A DNA stretch of 64,000 nt. It comes from Hymenobacter psychrotolerans DSM 18569 (GTDB taxonomy: Bacteria > Bacteroidota > Bacteroidia > Cytophagales > Hymenobacteraceae). This document shows positions 32,457-42,373 of this stretch, in pieces (the first letter of the stretch is position 1; each line of letters opens with the position of its first letter). The stretch spans positions 62,001 through 126,000 of the forward strand of contig NZ_FRAS01000009.1 in assembly GCF_900142395.1 (NCBI RefSeq), given 5' to 3'. The translations under genes were made by a program, and so were the position numbers. A model generated the notes under the pieces. It searched no databases. It saw only the letters and a program-made list of their open reading frames with translations, and was not told the DNA's origin.

Positions 32457-35400
32457 TTAGCGCAGTATCACCAGCTTGCCCCAGTCCTTTTTGAAGGCGC
32501 GGCTGTCGGCTTCGGCGCTGGAGGCGCGGCGGCTGAACTTGTTGCCGGGGTCGTCCATGATGACGCGGTACAGGTAGGTGCCGTTGGCCAGCCGGTCGCC
32601 GTACTCATCGGTGCCGTCCCAGGCGTATTCCGTGATGTTGTTACCGATGCGCAGCGGCCCCAGCTCGGCCATCATGATTTCCTTCACCACCCGGCCCGTC
32701 AGGGACAGAATCTGAATCTTCATGTTTTGCGGCATCTCGCTGCCGGTCAGCGTAAACACAAACCGCGCTTTGCTGGTGATGGGGTTCGGGTACGGGTAGA
32801 TGTTGGTGATGGTCGACTCCTTCACCACCACAAACGTTACGCGGTAGGGCTCCGAGCCAGCGGCGTTGCCGGTGGCGTCGCGGCCCTGCACTTCCAGCGT
32901 GTAGGTGCCGTTGTCCAGCGCCTGCTGGCCGCGGCCCATCTCCACCGTCAGGCGGGCCATGCCCTTCGTCGAGTCCGACTCGAAGCGCACGTTGGCTCCG
33001 TTCAGGTTGATGGGTACGGGCGTGGCCTGGCCGGGCGAGGTCAGCAGCAAATCGAAGTGGCTCTGGTCTTTGATGCGCCGCAGCCGGTCATCGTCCTTGA
33101 GCTGCACCACAATGGTGGGCGAAGGCGACACAATGTCGCCGTTGAGAATGTGTTGCCCGTCGAAGGCCACATCCAGTACCGGCGGCGTGTTGCGGTCCTC
33201 CACCAGGAAAGAAGGCAGCGTCAGCTCGTTGTTGAAGTAATACAGCTCGGGCAGGGCCTTGGGCTCGCGCGGCGCCGTAGGCCGCGGATTCACGATGACG
33301 TTGCCGCTGAGCGCGCCGGACATGCCCACCACGTTCAGCTTCGCCTCGAAGCTCACTTGGCTGTCGGCCAGCAGCGGACCACCGGGCACGTCTACCAATT
33401 GCGTACGGGCGCTGGTGTTGTCGCGCACCGTGATACGGGCTTTCAACGCGCCGCTGAAGTTGATGTTCGACACGTTCTGGAATACCACCGGCACCGTAAT
33501 GGTGCCCGTTTCGGACGCCTGCCGGGCCAGGGTGGCGGCATCGTAAGCAGTGGTGGGCGTGGCCAGGTCGCGGCGCACAATGCCTTCCGGCACGCCTTCG
33601 TAGGTCACGAGCCACTGCTCCAGCTGCGGGGCCGTGCGGTTCACGGTGTCGCGCAGGCTTAGTACCAGCTTCAGGTACGGATAGCGTGTAGCCGAAATAC
33701 CGGCCAGCGCCAGGTTGCGGCTGGTCACGCTGGGGTTGAGCACGGTTTCCACGTCCAGCGTATCAATGCCGACCAGCTGCAGCGTGTAGGCATCGGAAAC
33801 GTCGGGGGTGCGCACCGTGTGGAACAGGTTCTGCCACTGCCGCGCCGGCCCGATACGGGTAGACGTAATAGTACCACTGCCGGCGCGCGTCTGAATCTGT
33901 CCGTTCAGCGTGATTACCTGGTTGGCGCGGGGCGTTGGGCTGCCCGGGTCGGCGGTGAGTTCCTGCGCGGGGCGGGCGCCGGGGCCTTTCTGCACCAGCA
34001 GCGCATATGGGTCGCCGTCCTGCAGGCTGTTGATACGGGTGGCGCCCAGCGCAGTCAGCGTAGCTTTCAGCGAGGCACTGAATGCCGTGAAGTTCACCTT
34101 GTTCATCGACAGCAGCGCTATGTAGTCGCCGGGGCGGACGTTGGTGAGCAGCGTCTGGAGCTGGGCCTGGCGAGCGGGCGTGTTGATGTTGTCGGTGCCG
34201 GAAAGGGCAAAATGGTAGAAGCGCAGGTTGCCCTGGCCGCAGGAATCGTACGGCCCGCCACCGATATTGCGCACCGGCCGCAGCGTCTGGCCACTGAACA
34301 CGGCCACCATCACGTTCGGAGCTCCGATGCTGCAATTACCCACGAAGGGCGAGGTGGCGGCCGTAATACCGTCGGTTATCTGGTTGAACGTCGGTGACGC
34401 GCCGGTGCCGCCACCCCGCGTTACCATCGTCACGGCCTGGCTGATATCGGCGAAGTCCCAGCGGCCCGAGGGCGCGGCTACGTCTACGTTAGTCCGCTGG
34501 TCGCGCTTGAACTGGCCGTGGTGGCTCTGCGACCAGCCGCCCGGGCTACCCGGAATCACGCGGAACGAGCTGGTGGCCCAGTCGCCGTTTTCGTTCTGCG
34601 CGGGGTCGGGGGTCTGGAAGCGCAAACGCCAGTACCATACCGTGCTGTCGCGGCCGGCCAGCACAGGCAGCGTGGGACGCCAGTCGGGCAGCAGCGTCGT
34701 CGTGATGGTGCGGGTTTGCTTGATGGCCGGGCCGCTGGTGAATGTCGGCACGGTATCCAGCTCCATTTCATAGACGCGGGAAGCACCACGCGGGTCGTTG
34801 GTCTGGCCCACCAGCCGCAGGCCGGTAGCGGGCACAATGGCAAATTCCGGCGGCCACAGCGTCGTGACGCCACCCTGCAGGAAGTTGAAGCAGGCCTGCC
34901 CCACGTTGTTGGTTTCGCTCAGCTCGTCGATGCGCATGCGGTAGTCGAGGGCCACTTCAAAGCAGTTTTCCCCGAACACGTTACCCGAGTTGGGTAGTAC
35001 GAAAGCATAGGTGGTGTCGCGCCAGGCCTGCCGCACGGTGTAGGTAAACACGTCCGGGGTGCGGGTGCCCGTGCTGGTAGCCGGGTAGCGGCGCGTCACC
35101 CGGATATCGAGCGAGTCGTAGGTGATTTTGCCGGGGTTCTTCACGTTCACCACCACCTTCAGGTCGGGTGAGGCAGCCTGCAGCGGTCCGGCGTTGTTGG
35201 ACAGAATCTGCACGTCGCCGGTCTGGTTGGCAATGAAATCGGGCTTTTCGGGCGAGTAGAACCGCACGGCCGGGTCGCCGAGCCACACATTCATCTGGCT
35301 CAGGGCAATAGAGGACGGCTGCCCAATGATAGCCACCATCCGGCGCGACGCCTCGGCCTGCAGCACCGGAATGGGCTTACCATACCAGGCCGGCTCGTTG

Positions 35401-37589
35401 AAGGCCACTTTGTAGAACTCCGTGGTGAAGGCGTCCAGGTCGTAGGCAAAGGCTTCGTCGGAAGCCGCCATAAACCCTATGGCGCCTTTGCTGGCCGAGA
35501 AAACCCAGTTTTCAGAAACTACTTTCGAGTAATTGCGCCGGTCTACGGCATTAGCGGCGCAGCCATTGAGCAGGAATACCGGATACTTGCCGGGGTTGTT
35601 ATAGCCTTTGCCCGGGTCGGAGGGGTCCCCGAAGTTGAGGTTAAATGCAGATGTAGAGCCGTGGCCAAAGTAGGTTATAAGCGAAACTCCCGCGTTTACC
35701 TCGGGCGCCAGAGTAATACTAACGGGCAGATTACTGCCACCAGCCTGGCTGCGCCGGTAAGTATTGACCACCTTCCCACCGAACAGCGGACGCTCGGCCA
35801 GCCGTTTGTACTTATCGACGTAACCCTCAAATTCCGCATACTCATTCACGTCCTCACCGCCGGCCAGATGCACAATGTTCTTGCGCCAGGGCTCCGGCCC
35901 CAGGGTTTCGTGCGTTTTGAGCTTGTCCAGGTAGTTGCTGACGTCCTGCGGGCTGGTGGCCGGCAGGCGCCCGGTGGGCATGCGGGGCACATAGTTGTTG
36001 TTTTCCCAGTCCGCCGACAGGAAATTGTCGGAGCCGCTCCGCGTGCTGGAGGGTATCAGGTCAATTTCGAAGTTGCTGCCGTTGCGGAAGGCCTCTCCTA
36101 CTATCAGGCCCTTACCCAGCAGCAACAGATAGTTGGTCTGGCTGGCCGGTGAGTTGGCCAGCTCCCACCGTACATAGTTGCGCACCTGGTCCACCGACCG
36201 TTCGCCGTAGTGAAACTGGTTGCAGAGCTGCTCGGCCGTCACCACCACCGTGTCGTAGCGCCCGCCGGCCGTGGAGGCGCGGTAGTCGGCATAGGCCCGC
36301 ACGGGATTTACGCCCCCCACCGGCCGCATCAGAATCTTGCTGCTGATGATGAGGAAATTGGAGCTGGCCGCATTCAGCGCCCGGAACTGCACCCGCTTGG
36401 CCGGCCGGGGCACCGAGGCCACCGCTTCATCGGCGAGCAGCAGATTTCGGGTGCGGCTGTTGGCCTCCGGAAATACGTAGCCGCGCCGCTGGCCGCCCAA
36501 GGCCGTGCCGGCAATGCGCTGGGCATTGTAGGGGTCCGTAATATCAAAGCCGGCAACGGTGGCCGGAATGGAATCGAGCGTGTAGTAGGCCGGGCCGGCC
36601 AGCGTAGAGTCGTTGGCGAAGCTCACGTGCTTGCGCCCCGCAAACCAGCGGCTGGTCTGGGCATAGGTGTAGCGGGCATAGCCAACCCGGAAGTTACGGC
36701 TGTTGCCGGTAGCAGAACCGGTGGAGGTAAACACAAGGTTTGCTCTTCCGCTGGCATCAATGTCGGTGTCCTGCAACGGCAGGCGCAGAAGCTGCTTGCC
36801 ATAGTTGGTGAGCGTGGCAACCCCCAGCGGACGAGTGGCAGTGCCGCCTGGAATAGTGACGGATACTTCGACCGTGCGCTGCCCCTGCCATGCCCCCACC
36901 AGCAGCACTTCTACTACCGGCCGGCGGCCGGTGGCGCTACGGCTCCAGAGAGAGTCGGTCAGCGCGGCGTTGGCGGCCGCTGCTCTGGACAGATATCCTT
37001 CGCCGGCTTCGCCCCAGGGCTGGTAAGTGAAGGAAGCATCGTCAACGTAGGCGAAACTGCTCGTAAACAACTCGGTTTCCCGCGCCATCCGGTGCGGTTG
37101 CGGGGCAGCGGTGGGCGCTACCGTGGGCTGAGCCATGCGCCGGCCGTTGGTCGTGGCCGACCACGTCAGGAAGTACGCGGCGGTGTCGGTGTAGAGGCTG
37201 TACAGGTCGTGGGGTTGGGTAGCGGCGCCGCCTTTGTAGAGGTACTGGTCCAGCTTGCCATCGTTGCGCTGCCCGTAGAACTCGAAGTAGGTGGTAGCGT
37301 CAAGCGCGGTCTGGTTGCCGCCGCCGAAAATGGCCACCTCCCGGCCCCGCCGCCACAGCTGCATCCGCTGCGGGTTCACGCCACTGATACCGGCCTGAGC
37401 CAGATACTGCTGGTCGAGCCGGTACAGGCCGTCTTTCAGGACTTGAATCTTATAGTATTGCTGGCCGGGTACAATCCATTCGTTGCCGAAAGGCGCGGCG
37501 GTTTGGGCCTGCGCCGGCCGGAATGCCACCAGGGCCAGCAGCAGACTGCACCAGCTCACCAGAAGCCGAAGGCGGTAGTGTTGTTTCAT
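32457..37589 (-). CDS. porU: PorU-type gingipain-family sortase of the type IX secretion system
   Basis: 1710 residues, longer than many PorU proteins (about 1100-1300). Signal peptide to about residue 28 (RPAQAQ). Peptidase C25 catalytic domain in the middle: His643 in TYFGHGSTSAF and Cys677 in FLLNGCAAN form the dyad. PorU cuts off T9SS C-terminal signals at the cell surface and joins substrates to a lipid anchor. C-terminal to it are long beta-domain regions and a FlgD-like end (PYPNPITSKARFVFTLTG ... YAWDGTDEYGDRLANGTYLY), as in the long-form PorU (PorU2) variants of Cytophagales. It follows the porV-like gene by 56 nt on the same strand, forming a two-gene operon with a cognate partner. 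Confidence 0.88.
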   Translation of the reverse strand: MKQHYRLRLLVSWCSLLLALVAFRPAQAQTAAPFGNEWIVPGQQYYKIQVLKDGLYRLDQQYLAQAGISGVNPQRMQLWRRGREVAIFGGGNQTALDATTYFEFYGQRNDGKLDQYLYKGGAATQPHDLYSLYTDTAAYFLTWSATTNGRRMAQPTVAPTAAPQPHRMARETELFTSSFAYVDDASFTYQPWGEAGEGYLSRAAAANAALTDSLWSRSATGRRPVVEVLLVGAWQGQRTVEVSVTIPGGTATRPLGVATLTNYGKQLLRLPLQDTDIDASGRANLVFTSTGSATGNSRNFRVGYARYTYAQTSRWFAGRKHVSFANDSTLAGPAYYTLDSIPATVAGFDITDPYNAQRIAGTALGGQRRGYVFPEANSRTRNLLLADEAVASVPRPAKRVQFRALNAASSNFLIISSKILMRPVGGVNPVRAYADYRASTAGGRYDTVVVTAEQLCNQFHYGERSVDQVRNYVRWELANSPASQTNYLLLLGKGLIVGEAFRNGSNFEIDLIPSSTRSGSDNFLSADWENNNYVPRMPTGRLPATSPQDVSNYLDKLKTHETLGPEPWRKNIVHLAGGEDVNEYAEFEGYVDKYKRLAERPLFGGKVVNTYRRSQAGGSNLPVSITLAPEVNAGVSLITYFGHGSTSAFNLNFGDPSDPGKGYNNPGKYPVFLLNGCAANAVDRRNYSKVVSENWVFSASKGAIGFMAASDEAFAYDLDAFTTEFYKVAFNEPAWYGKPIPVLQAEASRRMVAIIGQPSSIALSQMNVWLGDPAVRFYSPEKPDFIANQTGDVQILSNNAGPLQAASPDLKVVVNVKNPGKITYDSLDIRVTRRYPATSTGTRTPDVFTYTVRQAWRDTTYAFVLPNSGNVFGENCFEVALDYRMRIDELSETNNVGQACFNFLQGGVTTLWPPEFAIVPATGLRLVGQTNDPRGASRVYEMELDTVPTFTSGPAIKQTRTITTTLLPDWRPTLPVLAGRDSTVWYWRLRFQTPDPAQNENGDWATSSFRVIPGSPGGWSQSHHGQFKRDQRTNVDVAAPSGRWDFADISQAVTMVTRGGGTGASPTFNQITDGITAATSPFVGNCSIGAPNVMVAVFSGQTLRPVRNIGGGPYDSCGQGNLRFYHFALSGTDNINTPARQAQLQTLLTNVRPGDYIALLSMNKVNFTAFSASLKATLTALGATRINSLQDGDPYALLVQKGPGARPAQELTADPGSPTPRANQVITLNGQIQTRAGSGTITSTRIGPARQWQNLFHTVRTPDVSDAYTLQLVGIDTLDVETVLNPSVTSRNLALAGISATRYPYLKLVLSLRDTVNRTAPQLEQWLVTYEGVPEGIVRRDLATPTTAYDAATLARQASETGTITVPVVFQNVSNINFSGALKARITVRDNTSARTQLVDVPGGPLLADSQVSFEAKLNVVGMSGALSGNVIVNPRPTAPREPKALPELYYFNNELTLPSFLVEDRNTPPVLDVAFDGQHILNGDIVSPSPTIVVQLKDDDRLRRIKDQSHFDLLLTSPGQATPVPINLNGANVRFESDSTKGMARLTVEMGRGQQALDNGTYTLEVQGRDATGNAAGSEPYRVTFVVVKESTITNIYPYPNPITSKARFVFTLTGSEMPQNMKIQILSLTGRVVKEIMMAELGPLRIGNNITEYAWDGTDEYGDRLANGTYLYRVIMDDPGNKFSRRASSAEADSRAFKKDWGKLVILR

Positions 37590-37645
37590 ATTCTAACCGT
37601 AAGACGATATATCGGAAATAGGCGTGCCGCCCTGTTGCGCTGAGC

Positions 37646-38746
37646 CTACTTGATGCCGTAGCCCAGGGAAACGATGATGTTGTTGGTTTGGCTGCGCCCG
37701 CCGAGCTTTTCAATGGCCAGCTGCGAAAGCGCTACATCCAGGCGCAGGCCGCTCAGGGCCACGCCTACGCCCAGGCTGGGCTGCACTTTCCACTCGTCGG
37801 AGCCGGTAAAGGCTTTCACCTGCTGAATATTGCTGACGCCACCGCGCAGAAACACCAGGTTTTTGTAGCCGATTTCCAGGCCCGCCCGCGGGTCGATGCT
37901 CACGGCTTTGCTGGAGATGAGCGTATTGCGCTGGCCATCGGTGGTCATTTCCAGGTCGAGGGCGGCCAGGGCCGTGAATTCGCCGGGCAGCTTGATCAGC
38001 CGGCCCACGCCTAACACAAACCGGGGCAGGGTTATTTCGGTACTGTTGGCCGGAATATCGGTCGAGTCGCCGGCTACGGGGCGCAGCCGGTCGGAGTTGA
38101 TGGACCAGGCATTTACGGTCGTCGTGATGTCGCGGGCCATGAGGCCGAGGCGCCAGTTGCCTTTGTCGTACTGCACGCCGGCATCAATGCCAAAGCCCCA
38201 GGCGTTGGCAAACTCCCCGATGTTGCGGTAAATCACCTTGGCATTGGCCCCCACTTTCAGCCCCTCAATGTTGCCGACGCGGCGGGCGTAGGACAACAAC
38301 ACCGCGTAGTCGGCCACCGAGAAATACCGGATCCGGTCGTACTGAATGTAGCCGTACTCGTTGATCAGGTCCCGGGTGTCGGCAATGTCATCGACGCCCA
38401 GCCGCACCACGCTCACCCCAATGGCGCTTTTGTCGTCGAGGGGCATGGAAAAGGCGCCGTAGTCGTTTTTCACGATGCCCGAAAACAGCTCGGAGTGCAT
38501 GAGCACGGCATCGTACTTGGTTTTCTGGTCGAGCAGACCGGCCGGGTTCCAGTAGCCGGCAGTGGCGTCCTGCGCCAGACTCACCTGCGTTTTGCCCATG
38601 CCCAGGGCCCGCCCCCCGACACCGATGTTGAGAAATTCGTTGCTGTACTTGGGCGTGGAATCCTGCGCGGAGGCCACGTTAGGAGCCAGAACCAGTGCGC
38701 TGCTCAACCCAAGCAGCAACGGAGCAATACGGAAAACGTGCGACAT
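37646..38746 (-). CDS. porV: PorV-family outer-membrane beta-barrel protein (T9SS)
   Basis: 366 residues. Signal peptide to about 28 (NVASAQ), then a FadL-like beta-barrel with the PorV/PorQ hallmark start (FLNIGVGGRALGMGKTQVSLAQDATAGYWNPAGLL) and alternating aromatic strands to the end. PorV shuttles T9SS substrates from the SprA translocon to the PorU sortase, which matches its position just before porU. Because several PorV/PorQ paralogs exist in this group, this could be PorV2 rather than the main PorV. The upstream motif TAGTACCTT (minus strand 38786-38794) is shared with the padR promoter region. Confidence 0.85.
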   Translation of the reverse strand: MSHVFRIAPLLLGLSSALVLAPNVASAQDSTPKYSNEFLNIGVGGRALGMGKTQVSLAQDATAGYWNPAGLLDQKTKYDAVLMHSELFSGIVKNDYGAFSMPLDDKSAIGVSVVRLGVDDIADTRDLINEYGYIQYDRIRYFSVADYAVLLSYARRVGNIEGLKVGANAKVIYRNIGEFANAWGFGIDAGVQYDKGNWRLGLMARDITTTVNAWSINSDRLRPVAGDSTDIPANSTEITLPRFVLGVGRLIKLPGEFTALAALDLEMTTDGQRNTLISSKAVSIDPRAGLEIGYKNLVFLRGGVSNIQQVKAFTGSDEWKVQPSLGVGVALSGLRLDVALSQLAIEKLGGRSQTNNIIVSLGYGIK

Positions 38747-39166
38747 AGAAAATGGGCTAAAAACGGGTAATCCGCTTCACAACGCAAGGTACTAACTAAT
38801 AGTGCGTCGCGCGCGGCAAGCCCGCACAAACCGCGCCACGCCCTCCGCCCAAACCCGGCTTTTCGCGGCCCGCCAGTGGCGCTGCCGCGGGCCTTTCCGG
38901 CGGACCGGCAACAAGCAACCCGGCCCGCGCGCAGAAAAAAACAGCCTGTCCGATGCAGCGGCCGGCCAGCAGGTGCACGCCGCAAAACGGCCTGCACACT
39001 GCTTTTTGCAGACTTTTGCAGCTGGTATAGTGCACTTTGGCTCCGCTCCCATTTGCTAAAAACCGACAAAATCGCGCAACAAAAATTTATTTTGACTAGT
39101 ACCTTGTGTTACATAGTACCTTTTGCTACCTTTGACTTATTCTTCACCGACTACCGCCTCAAGCCC
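38747..39166. other. Divergent porV / padR control region
   Basis: 420 bp. The porV side (38750-39000) is GC-rich; the padR side (39060-39160) is AT-rich and holds the promoter. Copies of TAGTACCTT occur at 38786-38794 (minus strand), 39097-39105 and 39114-39122 (plus strand). No RNA gene was recognised. Confidence 0.6.
39097..39134 (+). promoter_or_regulatory. padR promoter with repeated TAGTACCTT boxes
   Basis: TAGTACCTT at 39097 and 39114 (17 bp apart) is followed by TACCTTTG at 39127-39134, an exact -7 box, 33 nt before the padR ATG. The repeats overlap where a PadR dimer would block polymerase; autoregulation is inferred. Confidence 0.55.
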
Positions 39167-39532
39167 ATGAAAGTAGAGAACACCCAAGTGCAGATGCGGA
39201 AAGGCATCCTGGAGTTCTGCATTCTGGAAATCATCGCCCGCGGCGAGGTTTATGCGTCGGACATGCTCGAAGAGCTCACCCAAGCCCGCATGATTGTGGT
39301 GGAGGGCACGCTCTACCCGCTGCTGACCCGCCTCAAGAATGCCGGCCTCCTGGATTATACCTGGAAGGAATCCATGAGTGGCCCGCCCCGCAAGTACTAC
39401 ACCCTCACTGAAGCCGGCACGGAGTTTCTCCACCAGCTGCGCCTGACGTGGGAGGAAGTCGAGGATTCCATCCGCATCATCCGAACCAAGCCTTCCGCCA
39501 GCGGGAGCCCCGAAACGCCGGTCGTACTCTAG
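39167..39532 (+). CDS. PadR-family transcriptional regulator
   Basis: 121 residues. The winged-helix DNA-binding core is clear: MRKGILEFCILEIIARGEVYAS, then MIVVEGTLYPLLTRLKNAGLL and GPPRKYYTLTEAGTEFL, followed by a short C-terminal dimerisation helix. PadR proteins repress genes for membrane or detoxification proteins until a ligand or stress releases them. Small PadR genes next to PspC/GIN-domain proteins are a common Bacteroidota pair, and this gene is 47 bp before such a protein, so it probably controls that operon and its own promoter. Confidence 0.92.
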   Translation: MKVENTQVQMRKGILEFCILEIIARGEVYASDMLEELTQARMIVVEGTLYPLLTRLKNAGLLDYTWKESMSGPPRKYYTLTEAGTEFLHQLRLTWEEVEDSIRIIRTKPSASGSPETPVVL

Positions 39533-39579
39533 CGGCCCGCTTCCTCTCCCGATTTTTCCGACTAGTTGCAGCAACTGAG

Positions 39580-42138
39580 ATGAAAAAGAACATCAGCATC
39601 AACCTCCAGGGCATCATCTTCCACATCGAAGAAGATGGCTACGAAGTCCTGAGCCGCTACCTGGCAGAAGTGAAAGCCCACTTCAGCGGCTACCGCGGCC
39701 ACGACGAAATCGTGTCCGACATTGAAGGCCGCATTGCCGAAATCTTCGCCGCCCGCCTCTCCGATATGAAGCAGGTAGTGGCCCTGGAAGATGTGCAGGC
39801 GATGGTCGCTAAAATGGGCCGCGTGAGCGACTTCCAGAGCGCCGATGAGGCCGAGGACGACGACGAGCTGCTGGCCGACGCCGTAGCCAGCGGCACTGCC
39901 CAGGGCACCTACGCCGGCGGTGGCCAGGCCTACAGCGGCACCGGCGCGGCCGGCGCTACTGCCCCCGAAGAGACCCGCCAGCTGTTCCGCGACATGAGCC
40001 ACCGCAAAATTGCGGGGGTGTGCGCCGGCCTGGCGCAATACTTCCACATCAGCGCGGTGTGGGTCCGGCTCATTGCGCTGGCCTCGCTCCTCTCGCCTAT
40101 CATCGGCGACTTCATCGGCTTCCTGCCGGGCTTCGTGATTGTGTCGTACGTAATCCTCTGGATTGTGCTGCCCAAGCGCTACGACACGCCGGAACCGACT
40201 GACGGCAACGAAAAGCAGCTGTTCCGTGACACCGACACCGGTAAAATCGGGGGGGTTTCGGCGGGTCTGGCCGCCTACCTCGGCACCGATGTTTCGCTGG
40301 TCCGGATTCTGTTCCTGGTAGGCTTCTTCGTCGGATTCGGCCTGATTCTCTACATCATTCTGTGGATTGCGGTACCGGAGGCCAAAACCGTGGCCGACCG
40401 GATGCGGATGCGCGGCGACGCCCTGACCCTGTCGGGCATTGCCAGCAACGCCCGCAACTACGACGACACCTCTGCCGGCAACCGCCGCCCCGTGGGCACC
40501 TTTTTCGAGGACCTGGCCAAGGCACTTAACCCGCTGCTGAGCTTTGTGGGCACTGCTATCCGCATTTTTGCCGGGGTTATGCTGGCCGTCATTGGCTTCA
40601 GCCTGCTGGTAGGCTTCACCATCACGCTGGGCGCCGCCCTGGGCCTGGTGCCCGAATCCCAGAACCCAACCTTCGGCGACGCCAGCTTCCTGAAGCTGCT
40701 GGAAGAGCAGCCCAGCTGGGCCTGGATGGCCGGCTACGCCGCCACGGCTATTCCTTCGCTGGCCATGCTGCTGCTGGGGATTGGCCTGCTGCTGCGCCGC
40801 GTGCTCATCAGCCGCACGGTAGGCTGGTCGATGTTTGCGCTGTGGCTGCTTAGCATCATTGGCGTAACGGTGGCAGTGGCCCGCCAGAGCCGCGAGTTTC
40901 AATACAGTGCCGACGTGGAGCAAAGCACCCGCTACGCTGCCCTCACGGCTCCGGTTCTGCGCCTGGAAACCCGCCGCGTAGAGCGCGACTGGGACCAGCA
41001 TGTGGATGTGCGGCTGGCCGCCGCCGACAGTGGCAAAGCAGTGGAAATCATTCGCCTGATTTCCGCTGATGGGGCTTCGGAAGCCGAAGCTAGCCGCACG
41101 GCCGCTACTTCCGTGGCCTACACGGTGCGCACCCGCGGCGACTCTACCCTGATTCTGGACGACCATTTCTCCTTTCAGCCTAATGCCCGCTACCGCGACC
41201 AGGACCTGGAGCTGACCCTGCGCCTGCCACGCGACCGGACCTTCCGCCTGAGCGAAGGCATGGCCAGCTGGCTCGGCGACGACAATTTCGCAGGCAACTC
41301 CATGCCCGACAGCCCCGAGAACTACACGTACCGCCTACGAGGCAACAAGCTGGAGTGCATCAGCTGCCCTCCCGCCGAAGAGCGGAACTCGGATGAAGAT
41401 TCCGCCGACTACGAAGACGGCGCCGATGAGGAAGGCATGAACGTTCACCTCGACTTCGGCCAGGTGGGTGCGTTTGAGACAGACGAAAATGCATACGGCT
41501 CGGAACGGCAGAGCTTCGAGGAAACCGACTTCGATGAAGTGAGCATTGTGGGCCCCTACCGGGTGGTGGTACGCCACGGCAACAGCTACGAGGTGAAAGC
41601 AGCCGGCAACGGCCGGGCGCTGCGCGACCTGAAAGTGGACCGTGAAGGCAGCGAGCTGCTGATCCGGCCCCGCAACCGCGACATGTTTGACTCGCGCCGC
41701 AACGGAGGCGACAAAGTGCTCATCACCATCACCACGCCCGAGCTCAACGAGCTGAAGCTGGTGGGCGGCAGCCGGGCCCAGATTAGCGGCTTTGAATCCG
41801 GCGACCTGCGCGTGCAGCAGGCCGGGGGCAGCCAGTTCCGCCTCGATGCTACGCTCAACGACCTGGAGCTGGACCTGGCGGCCGGGTGCCGCGCCGAGCT
41901 GCAGGGCAGCGCTAACAACCTGGATATTGACGGAGCCGCCGGCTGCGAGATAGCCGCGGCCGACTTCACGGCCCGCCGCGCCGACGTAGACCTGGTGGGC
42001 GGCAGCAAAGCCCGCCTGCACGTCACGAACACGCTGGATGCCAATGCAGTGGGTGCCAGCATGATTGAGTACAGCGGCAGCCCCTCTTCAGTGCGGCGCA
42101 ATGCCACCGGGGCTTCCTCCGTTAAGTCAGTAGACTAG
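39580..42138 (+). CDS. PspC-domain membrane protein with C-terminal GIN (DUF2807) domain
   Basis: 852 residues from ATG 39580 (the frame extends upstream into padR). N-terminal 90 residues are a family-specific head (MKKNISINLQGIIFHIEEDG). Two PspC domains follow, each with KIAGVCAGLA- or KIGGVSAGLA-type starts and membrane helices (about 145-205 and 220-275). Four more membrane segments lie at about 320-445, then a periplasmic stretch, an acidic linker (DEDSADYEDGADEEG) and a beta-helix-like GIN domain (about 660-850; VGGSRAQISGF, AAGCRAELQG). Likely a membrane stress sensor or effector controlled by the upstream PadR. The GIN domain's ligand is unknown; it is usually a cell-surface adhesin-like fold. 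Confidence 0.88.
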   Translation: MKKNISINLQGIIFHIEEDGYEVLSRYLAEVKAHFSGYRGHDEIVSDIEGRIAEIFAARLSDMKQVVALEDVQAMVAKMGRVSDFQSADEAEDDDELLADAVASGTAQGTYAGGGQAYSGTGAAGATAPEETRQLFRDMSHRKIAGVCAGLAQYFHISAVWVRLIALASLLSPIIGDFIGFLPGFVIVSYVILWIVLPKRYDTPEPTDGNEKQLFRDTDTGKIGGVSAGLAAYLGTDVSLVRILFLVGFFVGFGLILYIILWIAVPEAKTVADRMRMRGDALTLSGIASNARNYDDTSAGNRRPVGTFFEDLAKALNPLLSFVGTAIRIFAGVMLAVIGFSLLVGFTITLGAALGLVPESQNPTFGDASFLKLLEEQPSWAWMAGYAATAIPSLAMLLLGIGLLLRRVLISRTVGWSMFALWLLSIIGVTVAVARQSREFQYSADVEQSTRYAALTAPVLRLETRRVERDWDQHVDVRLAAADSGKAVEIIRLISADGASEAEASRTAATSVAYTVRTRGDSTLILDDHFSFQPNARYRDQDLELTLRLPRDRTFRLSEGMASWLGDDNFAGNSMPDSPENYTYRLRGNKLECISCPPAEERNSDEDSADYEDGADEEGMNVHLDFGQVGAFETDENAYGSERQSFEETDFDEVSIVGPYRVVVRHGNSYEVKAAGNGRALRDLKVDREGSELLIRPRNRDMFDSRRNGGDKVLITITTPELNELKLVGGSRAQISGFESGDLRVQQAGGSQFRLDATLNDLELDLAAGCRAELQGSANNLDIDGAAGCEIAAADFTARRADVDLVGGSKARLHVTNTLDANAVGASMIEYSGSPSSVRRNATGASSVKSVD

Positions 42139-42373
42139 TTTTTGGAGCCTGGCTTCACTGGCAATCAACGGGTTAGCTGTATGCTCCGAATTTTTTACTA
42201 TTCTTAGGGCAACGCTCCTGCGTAAAAGCTCATCTATTCCTGTGAAAACCGAAAGCTTGGCCTTTTTCTGGTGAGTGAGAGGCCACACCGAAGGAGTCCT
42301 CTTGTCTACTGTGCTGCAACCAGTAGATAAGGGGCTTCTTCATTTTTGGGCCATCCGCAGCGCGTGCCAGCGC

